In this document: one piece after another, positions 57,509 to 64,000 of the stretch
Position numbering within the stretch: the first letter of the stretch is position 1
Layout: every line of letters starts with the position of its first letter
DNA from: Pseudoxanthomonas sp.
GTDB taxonomy: Bacteria; Pseudomonadota; Gammaproteobacteria; Xanthomonadales; Xanthomonadaceae
Length of the DNA stretch: 64,000 nucleotides
Direction of reading: 5' to 3'
Assembly (NCBI RefSeq): GCF_027498035.1
Contig: NZ_CP114978.1
Location: 2,108,001 to 2,172,000, forward strand
The notes under the pieces: model-generated
Databases searched by the model: none
Told to the model about the DNA's origin: nothing
Seen by the model: only the letters and a program-made list of their open reading frames with translations
Translations under genes and position numbers: made by a program

Positions 57509-58834
57509 ATGAAACGTTCGCTGGCTGGCCGCCTGCTGCTGTGGCTGGTGCCGCTCGGCATCGCCGCCATCGCGCTGCCACTGGCGCTGCATGCGTGGCT
57601 GGACGATGTCTGGCTGAGCGGCGTGATCGCCGCGGCGATCCTGCTGCCACTGGCCGTGTGGGTCCTGCGCCAGGCGCTGGCCCAGGTGAACTCGCTGTTC
57701 CGCGCCCTGTCCGGCGCGGTCAACAGCTACCGCGATGGCGAGTTCAATTTCGGCGTGCACTGGAATGGCAACGACGAGTTGAACGACCTGGTCAACTCGC
57801 ATGAAGAACTCGGCCAGGTGCTGCGTGACCAGCGCCAGGGCCTGGCCCAGCGCGAACTGCTGCTGGACAGCATGGTCCAGCATTCGCCGGTGGCGATGCT
57901 GCTGCTGGCGCCGGGCGGCGACGGCGGCATGCGCGTGGTGTTCGCCAACCTGGCCGCGCGCACGCTGCTCTACGGCGGCAAGCGCATGGAAGGCCAGCCG
58001 TTCGATCCATTGCTGCAGCACGCGCAGCCGGAGCTGGCCGAAGCGCTGGAACGCGGCGGCGACAGCCTGTTCGCCGTGCCATCGACCGAAGAAGGCGGCG
58101 AAGAGCAGATCTACCACCTGGCGCGGCGGCGCTTCCAGCTCAACGGGCGCCAGCAGGAGCTGCTGCAGCTGTGGCGCCTGACCACCGAATTGCGTCGGCA
58201 GGAAGTGCAGACCTGGAAGAAGGTCATCCGCGTGATCAGCCACGAACTCAACAATTCGCTGGCCCCGGTCGCCTCGCTGGCGCATTCGGGCGGCGAACTG
58301 GTGCGGCGCGGGCGCCACGACCAGCTGGAACATGTGTTCGCCACCATCGAGGAACGCGCGCGCCACCTGGAAGAATTCATCCGCGGCTATGCGCGCTTTG
58401 CCAAGCTGCCGCAGCCGAACAAGCAGGCGATCGAATGGGCCGCGTTCCTGCGCGGGCTGCAGCAGCAGATCGGCTTCAGCATCGAAGGCCACGCCCAGGA
58501 TACGCACAGCCGCATCGACCCGGCCCAGTTCGGCCAGGCCCTGCTGAACCTGGTCAAGAACGCACATGAATCCGGCGGCGATCCTGCGCAGGTCACGGTC
58601 AAAGTGCTGCCGCTGCACGGCCAGGTCCGCATCGAAGTGCTGGACCGCGGCGCAGGCATGAACGAGGCCGTGCTGCAGAACGCACTGGTGCCGTTCTATT
58701 CCACCAAACGCAACGGCACCGGCCTGGGGCTTGCCCTGACCCGCGAGATCATCGAAGCCCACGACGGCCGCATCGCCCTGCACAACCGCGAAGGCGGCGG
58801 GCTGTGCGTCACCCTGCACCTACCTTCGGGCTGA
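57509..58834 (+). CDS. Sensor histidine kinase with minimal periplasmic loop
   Basis: 441 residues. Two transmembrane helices (about 9-28 and 36-54) are joined by only about seven residues (HAWLDDV), so there is no periplasmic sensor domain. A HAMP-like linker and a PAS-like domain (about 115-215, SMVQHSPVAMLLL) follow. The H-box is VIRVISHELNNSLAPV (H245). ATPase motifs are N-box LLNLVKNAHES, G1 DRGAGM and G2 GTGLGLAL. This intramembrane-sensing plan is typical of kinases that listen to ABC transporters, such as BceS with BceAB. It pairs with the NtrC-type regulator just upstream. Confidence 0.92.
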   Translation: MKRSLAGRLLLWLVPLGIAAIALPLALHAWLDDVWLSGVIAAAILLPLAVWVLRQALAQVNSLFRALSGAVNSYRDGEFNFGVHWNGNDELNDLVNSHEELGQVLRDQRQGLAQRELLLDSMVQHSPVAMLLLAPGGDGGMRVVFANLAARTLLYGGKRMEGQPFDPLLQHAQPELAEALERGGDSLFAVPSTEEGGEEQIYHLARRRFQLNGRQQELLQLWRLTTELRRQEVQTWKKVIRVISHELNNSLAPVASLAHSGGELVRRGRHDQLEHVFATIEERARHLEEFIRGYARFAKLPQPNKQAIEWAAFLRGLQQQIGFSIEGHAQDTHSRIDPAQFGQALLNLVKNAHESGGDPAQVTVKVLPLHGQVRIEVLDRGAGMNEAVLQNALVPFYSTKRNGTGLGLALTREIIEAHDGRIALHNREGGGLCVTLHLPSG

Positions 58835-58840
58835 ACGCCG

Positions 58841-59191
58841 TCAGCTACGACGACGCGATGGCCTAATGGCGCCAGCGGGCGTCCGCAGCGCCAGGTCACG
58901 CGCACGGTGCTCCAGTGCTTCAAGTTCGGCACGCAGGTCGGCATTGACGCGCATCAGCTGGTACAGCTCGCGCTCCAGCCGCTGGATGCGCGCGTCATGG
59001 CTGCCTGGATGCGCGCCACGTTGCCTGGCCGCATCGCGTCGCAACCAGGCATTGAGCGTTTCGGAACGGCAGCCCAGCTGCGCGGCCACCTGCCGCACGG
59101 CCGCGCGACGCGCGTAACCCTGGCCCTGCAGCGCGTGCACGCTGTGCAGCGCATCGGCCTTGGCGTCGGCCGAGTAACGGACGACGGACAT
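58841..59191 (-). CDS. Small HTH and coiled-coil protein, transposase-OrfA-like
   Basis: 116 residues from the ATG at 59191. The N-terminal half has an HTH (AAVRQVAAQLGCRSETLNAWLRRD) like those of IS3-type OrfA proteins. The second half is a leucine-spaced coiled coil (IQRLERELYQLMRVNADLRAELEALE). No OrfB, inverted repeats or target duplication were seen, so it may be a domesticated DNA-binding protein. A sigma-54 -24/-12 element 96 bases upstream nearly matches the one in front of the transporter cluster, which suggests shared control. An upstream in-frame ATG at 59221 is an alternative start. Confidence 0.65.
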   Translation of the reverse strand: MSVVRYSADAKADALHSVHALQGQGYARRAAVRQVAAQLGCRSETLNAWLRRDAARQRGAHPGSHDARIQRLERELYQLMRVNADLRAELEALEHRARDLALRTPAGAIRPSRRRS

Positions 59192-59286
59192 CAGCCGCGC
59201 ACCGCGTGCGGGTTGGGACAAGCCTTGGGGACAAGATCGGGCACTGCAGACTCACACTTCGGGGGAACGCGCATGCCAGGGAACCC

Positions 59287-59303
59287 AGCACATCGCGTGC
59301 CAG
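59287..59303 (-). promoter_or_regulatory. Second sigma-54 (-24/-12) promoter, on the minus strand
   Basis: The minus strand reads CTGGCACGCGATGTGCT. GG (59301-59300) and GC (59289-59288) are exactly 10 bases apart. Over the core it differs from the first promoter (TGGCACGCGGTGTGCA) at only two of 16 bases. Transcription would start near 59276 toward the HTH gene. Confidence 0.6.
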
Positions 59304-59366
59304 CGGTCTGACAGCCGTCTTGCCCGTAAGTTCAACGCCTTGCAGCCGCGGTGTGCCCGCGCGTGG

Positions 59367-59399
59367 TGTCCGCGGACATCCGCCGCCCGGACGCGGACA
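59367..59399 (-). promoter_or_regulatory. Possible activator sites of the second sigma-54 promoter
   Basis: TGTCCGCGGACA (59367-59378) is a perfect palindrome with the same TGTCCG half-site as the sites at 40339-40374 but two bases less between halves. A second half-site, TGTCCGCG on the minus strand, begins at 59399. The palindrome centre is about 96 bases upstream of the predicted start, as for the distal site of the first promoter. Confidence 0.45.
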
Positions 59400-59429
59400 G
59401 CCCAGGCCCGTGTCGCGGGCGACGGATGC

Positions 59430-60425
59430 CTATTCCATCACCGTGCCGCTCTCGATGATGCGCAGGGCTTCGGTCCCGCCGCAACGATCGCCGGGACCGT
59501 AGGTATGGGTCACGTAGCCGGCCTTGAACGGCCCCAGATAGCCATCGCCGACCGTGTTGTCCTTGAACTGGTTGTTCATCGAAGGACATTCCTCGCCCGT
59601 GTCGGCAACCCAGTCCGAATACGCCGAGTACTTGCCCGCCGCCACGAACCGGTTGCCCTGGATCAGGTTGTTGTCCGATCCATTGCGCGTGCGCACCGCA
59701 TCGCCACTGACCTGGTTGAAGTCGTTGTCGCTGATGATGTTGTCGTGCGCGTTGTGCGCGGCGTAGATGGCGTGGATGTAGCTGGTCAGGTCTTCGTTGA
59801 CGCCATCCCCATCGCTGTCGGCACTGTCGGAATTCCTGACGTCCTGGAAGCTGTTGCCCGCAATCGTATTGAAACTGGAATTGCGCAGCCGCAGCGCGGC
59901 GTAGCCCATCGGCGGGCCGCTGCTGTAGGCACCGCCGATCCGCTCGAACAGCATCTCGCGCACTTCGTTGTGGCTGTTACCCGCGGCCTTGTTGCGCCCC
60001 AGGTCCAGGCCCAACCAGTAGTTGGTGACGGCCAGGCCGATGAAGTGCAGGTTGGTGGGGACGGCGGCGTCGGTGCTGTCATCCATCGTGAACCAGCTCA
60101 GGTCCGCGCCACCACCGTCGAACACCGGCTTGGTGGTGGCACCCGTCGGTGGCGCGAAGGTGATGGGCTGGCCGTTGAAATACGTCCAGATCACCGATTG
60201 CCCGACATAGGTGCCTTCGGCCACGACGATGTCGACCGCATCGGTTGGCGCCGCAGCCTTGACCCGTGTCAGCACGCCCTTGAGTGTCTTCAAAGCCGTC
60301 GCGGCCGTGGCGCCGGTATTGCTGTCGCTGCCGCTGGGCGACAGGTAGAGCGTGGTCGCCTGGGCCAGCGCCGGCACCAACGCCAACAACCCACACAGGC
60401 CCGCGGCCTTCCATCGTGATTGCAT
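59430..60425 (-). CDS. Secreted right-handed beta-helix protein
   Basis: 331 residues. A signal peptide (GLCGLLALVPALAQA) is followed by LYLSPSGSDSNTGATAATAL, the common start of secreted parallel beta-helix proteins. Repeating N-rich turns follow (NTIAGNSFQDV, NIISDNDFNQVSGDA, NLIQGNRFV), typical of polysaccharide lyases and related enzymes. A calcium-like acidic stretch (DSADSDGDGVNED) is present. It probably acts on or binds a polysaccharide outside the cell. Catalytic class cannot be decided from sequence. It is convergent with nothing and stands alone on the minus strand. Confidence 0.82.
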   Translation of the reverse strand: MQSRWKAAGLCGLLALVPALAQATTLYLSPSGSDSNTGATAATALKTLKGVLTRVKAAAPTDAVDIVVAEGTYVGQSVIWTYFNGQPITFAPPTGATTKPVFDGGGADLSWFTMDDSTDAAVPTNLHFIGLAVTNYWLGLDLGRNKAAGNSHNEVREMLFERIGGAYSSGPPMGYAALRLRNSSFNTIAGNSFQDVRNSDSADSDGDGVNEDLTSYIHAIYAAHNAHDNIISDNDFNQVSGDAVRTRNGSDNNLIQGNRFVAAGKYSAYSDWVADTGEECPSMNNQFKDNTVGDGYLGPFKAGYVTHTYGPGDRCGGTEALRIIESGTVME

Positions 60426-60794
60426 ACCGTCCTCCTCGCGCAGGGAGACGTCCCTGCTTTCGACCAGGACGACGCTAGGCGTCGGCGGAGGCCCGTGCGA
60501 TGCATGCCTGCCACCGGAACTTCATTGTGAAACCAGCCGCACTGGTCGACCAGCGCGCGGCATCACAGGCGTCGCGTCGGAACGCGCGCACGGCGATGGC
60601 GTGCATTGCGCTGCAGCAGCGCTCACGCGCACGGCGCAGGCACCTCGCGCATCCAGTGATGACCCGCATGGCCACGCAGGTCCGTCGCCCGGGCAAGGCT
60701 GTTGGCCGCACCCGGGGTTTCATCGACAGCCGCTGATCCGTGCCTGCCACCCAGGTGCGTTCCGCTTACCCGGGTTGCGGCGACCTGCGCTGCA
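60426..60794. other. Gene-free stretch between the beta-helix and RidA genes
   Basis: No convincing gene, RNA, terminator or repeat was seen. A 91-codon open frame on the minus strand (60475-60750) has arginine- and cysteine-rich, non-family sequence and was rejected. The stretch should hold the beta-helix gene promoter at its left end. Confidence 0.4.
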
Positions 60795-61247
60795 TCAGGG
60801 TTTGCCTGCGTACGCCTTGCAGTCCACTTCCAGCAAGGCGCCCATCGGCAACGCGGTGACCGCCATCGCGCTGCGCGCCGGCAGCTTGTCGGGCTTGAAC
60901 GCAGCGCTGTAGATCTTGTTGAACGCGGCCCAGTGCGCCATGTCCACGATCATCACCGTGCACTGGCTGACATCGTCCAGCGACAAGCCCGCGCGACCCA
61001 ACGCCGTGCCGACGTTGGCCATGGTGTTGCTGGCCTGGGCATCGAAATCATCCGGGAGCTTGCCATCGGCACCGACGCCGAGCTGGCCGGACACATACAC
61101 CGTGTCACCGGCGCGCACCGCGGCCGAATACGGCGCCTTGCTGCCGGCCGGGCTGAAGTACTGCAGGTCGGCGGCCGAGGCCAGGGAGGCTGCGCCGGAC
61201 AGGCTCAGCAGGGAAACAGCGTGCAGGATGGCGCGGGACAACGGCAT
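60795..61247 (-). CDS. Secreted RidA/YjgF-family protein
   Basis: 150 residues from the ATG at 61247, which begins a signal peptide (HAVSLLSLSGAASLASA). The RidA fold follows: YSAAVRAGDTVYVSGQLG, SNTMANVGTALGRAGLSLDD, the substrate-binding arginine in PARSAMAV, and the glutamate in ALLEVDCKAY. RidA proteins hydrolyse reactive enamine or imine intermediates from PLP enzymes in the cytoplasm. This copy has an export signal, so its substrate is likely different. It lies downstream of glmU on the same strand with a 147-base gap. Confidence 0.88.
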   Translation of the reverse strand: MPLSRAILHAVSLLSLSGAASLASAADLQYFSPAGSKAPYSAAVRAGDTVYVSGQLGVGADGKLPDDFDAQASNTMANVGTALGRAGLSLDDVSQCTVMIVDMAHWAAFNKIYSAAFKPDKLPARSAMAVTALPMGALLEVDCKAYAGKP

Positions 61248-61394
61248 GCATCGAACTCCTGTGGGGTGGGAACGCCACGATCCGCGCAGCCGCCGTCCAA
61301 CGACGACGGTCCACGGACCGAAGAGCGCGCGCAACGCCTCCCACGCCGAACGCAGTCCTGAACTTACCTGCATCGGCCCCGGACGAACAGCGGC

Positions 61395-62765
61395 TTACTT
61401 CGCTTTTTTGACCGGGCGCTGCCAACCCTCCAGCGTGGTCTGGCGTGCACGCGCGAGGGTCAGCTCGCCGGCCGGTGCATCGCGGGTGATCACCGATCCC
61501 GCACCGAGCGTGGCGCCATCGCCGATGGTGATCGGCGCGACCAGCGATGAATTGCTGCCGACGAACACGTTGTCGCCAATGGTCGTGCTGAACTTGTTCA
61601 CGCCGTCGTAGTTGCAGGTGATGGTGCCGGCACCGACATTGGTCTTGCTGCCGATCACCGTGTCGCCCAGGTAGGTGAGGTGATTGGCCTTGGTACCCAC
61701 GCCCAGCACCGCGTTCTTGGTCTCGACGAAGTTGCCCACGTGCACGCCATCGGCCAGCACGGTGCCGGGGCGCAGGCGCGCGAACGGGCCAATCTGCACC
61801 GCGCCTTCGGTGACCACGCCCTCCAGGTCGCAGTGCGCGCGCACTTCGGTGCCTGGCCCGAGCTTGACGTTCTTGAGCTTCACGAACGGGCCGATCTGCA
61901 CGCCATCGCCCAGTTCGACCTCGCCTTCCAACACGACGTTGACGTCGATCTGCACATCCATCCCGACGCGCACGGTGCCGCGCTGGTCCACGCGCGCCGG
62001 GTCGATCAGGCGCGCGCCGGCCATGCACAGCGCCTTGGCCTGTCGCAGCTGCCAGGTACGCTCCAGCTGGGCCAGCTGCCAGGGATCGTTGGCGCCTTCG
62101 GCTTCCAGCGGATCGGCCACCAGCACCATCTCGGCCGGGCTGAACTCGGTCGCGGCCATGCCGAAGATGTCGGTCAGGTAGTACTCGCCCTGCACGTTGT
62201 CGTTGGACAGCTGGGCCAGCCAGCGATGCAGCGCGGTCGATTCGGCGGTGACGATGCCGGTGTTGATGGTGTGCACGCGCCGCTGCTCGTCATCGGCATC
62301 CTTGTGCTCGACGATGGCGCCGACCTTGCCTGCCGCATCGCGCAGCACCCGGCCATAGCCTGTGGGGTCGTCGGGTTCGGCCACCAGCACCGCAAGCCGG
62401 CCCGGTGCCTGCAGCAGGCGCAGCAGGGTTTCGGAACGGATCAGCGGCACGTCGCCGTAGAGCACCAGCACCGTGGCCGCATCGGGCACCTGCTCCATCG
62501 CCTGCTGGACGGCATGCCCGGTGCCCAGGCGCTGGACCTGTTCGGCCCACAGCAGGTCGGGCTGGTCGGCGAAGGCATCGCGCACGTCCTGCCCGCCGTG
62601 GCCGTAGACCACGTGGATCGCGGCCGGGTGCAGCGCACGCGCGACCTGGATCACATGGGCCAGCATCGGCTGCCCGGCGATGGGCTGCAGCACCTTGGGC
62701 CGCGCGGACTTCATGCGCTTGCCTTCACCGGCGGCCAGGATGATCACGTGCAGGGGAAGGGTCAT
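61395..62765 (-). CDS. glmU: Bifunctional UDP-GlcNAc pyrophosphorylase / GlcN-1-P acetyltransferase
   Basis: 456 residues, the same as E. coli GlmU. The uridyltransferase domain begins [20 protein letters not shown] and includes [11 protein letters not shown]. The acetyltransferase domain is a left-handed beta-helix with hexapeptide repeats ([35 protein letters not shown]). It makes UDP-N-acetylglucosamine from the product of the GlmS-GlmM route, feeding peptidoglycan and lipopolysaccharide synthesis. It is divergent from the membrane protein gene at the right edge. Confidence 0.96.
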   Translation of the reverse strand: MTLPLHVIILAAGEGKRMKSARPKVLQPIAGQPMLAHVIQVARALHPAAIHVVYGHGGQDVRDAFADQPDLLWAEQVQRLGTGHAVQQAMEQVPDAATVLVLYGDVPLIRSETLLRLLQAPGRLAVLVAEPDDPTGYGRVLRDAAGKVGAIVEHKDADDEQRRVHTINTGIVTAESTALHRWLAQLSNDNVQGEYYLTDIFGMAATEFSPAEMVLVADPLEAEGANDPWQLAQLERTWQLRQAKALCMAGARLIDPARVDQRGTVRVGMDVQIDVNVVLEGEVELGDGVQIGPFVKLKNVKLGPGTEVRAHCDLEGVVTEGAVQIGPFARLRPGTVLADGVHVGNFVETKNAVLGVGTKANHLTYLGDTVIGSKTNVGAGTITCNYDGVNKFSTTIGDNVFVGSNSSLVAPITIGDGATLGAGSVITRDAPAGELTLARARQTTLEGWQRPVKKAK

Positions 62766-62902
62766 GGGCGGGCGTTTGAGTCTGGAACGGGCAGACGATT
62801 CTAATGCCCCACCCGGGCGGCACCGTCACGCGCGTTGCTGTCGATACGGGAGATTCAGGCCTGCGATAATCCCGCGCTTCGCACGACGCCGCACAAGGAC
62901 GC

Positions 62903-64000
62903 ATGGTCTTGCCAGATCCAACCCAGCCGGCCACGCCGACCACCTCATGGAAGTTCACCCTTGGCCTGGCGGCGCTGCTGACGCTGTTGACCGCTCTGGC
63001 CAACGGACAGGACCGCAATTGGGACCTGCGCAATTACCACCTGTACACGCCATCGGCCCTGCTGGACGGCCGGCTCCACCACGATATCGCCGCCGCGCAG
63101 CTGCAGACCTGGCATAACCCGACGGCCGACATCCCGTTCGCCTGGATGGTGCACGCGGGCTGGCCTGGCTGGCTGATCTCACTCTGGCTGAGCCTGCCCT
63201 CGTTGCTGGCGCTGTTCTTCGCGCTGCGCCTCCTGGACCGGTGCTGGCCCGCAGCCCGAAGCCGCTCGCGCATCGTATTGACCGGCGTGCTGGCACTGAC
63301 TGGTGCCGCGGTGGGGCCGGGCGTGGGATCGACCTTCAACGACGCCATCGTGGCAGCAGGTGCGATGGCCGCATTGTGGTGGGTGCTGCGCTCGCGGGAT
63401 CGCCTGGGTGCCTGGCAGACCTGGCTGCCCGCTGGCCTGATGCTCGGGCTGGCGACCGGCTTCAAGCTGACCGGCGTCATCTATTGTGTTTCGCTTGGCT
63501 GTGTCGCGGCCACGGCGGGCAACATGCGGCAAGCGCCCGTTCGCCTGCTCGCCACCGCCATGGGCGGGCTTATCGGCGGCGTCGTTGCCGCCGGCCCCTG
63601 GGCGTGGGTGCTCTGGCAGACGTTTGGCAACCCGCTGTTCCCTTACTTCAACCAGGTCTTCCAGTCGCCCGACGCATCGCCGGTACCGTACAACGACGTG
63701 CGTTTCATTCCCCATGGACTGGATGCGTGGCTGACGGTTTTCCACTTCACCAAACGCGGCTTCATGTTCTCGGAAGCCCGCCTGGCCGATCCGCGCATCC
63801 TGCTGGGACTCCTGGCCCTAGGCCTGACCCTCTTCCTGCAGAAACGGCGTCGCCAGCCATCCCGTGATGTCGCCGTGCTGGCGGTGTTCTGCATGGTGAC
63901 GTTGATTGCATGGACCAATCTTTACGGCATCTACCGCTATCTGGTCGGTGTGGAGCTGCTCTGCGCCATCGCACTGGCAGGCACGGCAACGATGTTCCTG
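62903..64000 (+). CDS. Multi-spanning membrane protein, GT-C-like, cut by the window edge
   Basis: 366 codons are present and the frame is open at the right edge. The first helix (about 17-33) is followed by a periplasmic-like loop with RNWDLRNYHLYTPSALLDGR, then at least seven further hydrophobic segments. The D-x-x-x-YH loop after TM1 resembles membrane glycosyltransferases of the GT-C fold, which use lipid-linked sugars. I do not recognise a specific family. A gene for cell-envelope sugar transfer next to glmU would make sense, but this is context only. Confidence 0.7.
   Translation, partial: MVLPDPTQPATPTTSWKFTLGLAALLTLLTALANGQDRNWDLRNYHLYTPSALLDGRLHHDIAAAQLQTWHNPTADIPFAWMVHAGWPGWLISLWLSLPSLLALFFALRLLDRCWPAARSRSRIVLTGVLALTGAAVGPGVGSTFNDAIVAAGAMAALWWVLRSRDRLGAWQTWLPAGLMLGLATGFKLTGVIYCVSLGCVAATAGNMRQAPVRLLATAMGGLIGGVVAAGPWAWVLWQTFGNPLFPYFNQVFQSPDASPVPYNDVRFIPHGLDAWLTVFHFTKRGFMFSEARLADPRILLGLLALGLTLFLQKRRRQPSRDVAVLAVFCMVTLIAWTNLYGIYRYLVGVELLCAIALAGTATMFL

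Noticed and set aside
58841..59191. An insertion sequence around the OrfA-like gene
   Set aside because: No OrfB, no terminal inverted repeats and no target duplication were seen; only the HTH/coiled-coil gene is present.
60475..60750. A 91-codon minus-strand frame in the gap before the RidA gene
   Set aside because: The translation is arginine- and cysteine-rich without any domain or signal and looks like non-coding GC-rich sequence.

Overview
The window is GC-rich DNA with dense coding on both strands. Gene content and repeat style suggest a gammaproteobacterium of the Xanthomonadaceae, such as Pseudoxanthomonas or a close relative. The pointers are a small RNA with C-rich hairpin loops, several TonB-dependent receptors, a dipeptidyl-peptidase-IV-like enzyme, an ETHE1/Blh-type hydrolase, and dispersed repeats built on CCCGCcttcGCGGG hairpins. 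The genus cannot be fixed from this sequence alone. All functions below come from reading translated sequence and motifs; no database search was run.

Layout. 1-3470: end of cydD, cydC, two small membrane or secreted proteins, and an FNR-type regulator with an N-terminal cysteine cluster. 3471-9290: a DEAD-box helicase with a long leader, queD, a small RNA gene with its own promoter and terminator, a free methionine sulfoxide reductase, a TfoX-C protein, and a cobalamin riboswitch in front of a BtuB-like receptor. 9352-11114: a repeat element, a persulfide-dioxygenase-like hydrolase and gph. 11166-18230: a metal-resistance island with a MerR regulator, a divergent CDF transporter behind a MerR-type promoter, a His-rich periplasmic protein and CzcCBA. 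18253-20136: a frameshifted dinB and a repeat island. 20137-30272: a DPP4-like peptidase, an AEC transporter, and two divergent TonB-dependent receptors. The second receptor is followed by a phytase-like enzyme and has a Pho-box-like site upstream. 30560-35538: tetR-adaptor-RND pump operon behind two matching operators. 35667-40273: ilvA, a LysR regulator, glmS.

The outstanding locus is 40339-59400. A MacA-like adaptor, one MacB/LolD-type ATPase and ten FtsX/MacB-type permeases follow one another on the plus strand. The permeases form five alternating A-B pairs; A proteins are about 434-440 residues and B proteins about 404-419. A small secreted protein, an NtrC-family response regulator and a sensor kinase come next. 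The kinase has almost no periplasmic loop. A sigma-54 -24/-12 promoter with two palindromic upstream sites precedes the adaptor gene. A near-identical -24/-12 element with related sites lies on the opposite strand beyond the kinase gene, facing a small HTH protein. The simplest model is a self-regulated envelope-stress or antimicrobial-peptide transport system in which interchangeable permease pairs share one ATPase and one adaptor and may also inform the kinase.

59430-64000: a secreted beta-helix protein, a secreted RidA-like protein, glmU, and a multi-membrane-spanning protein cut by the window edge.
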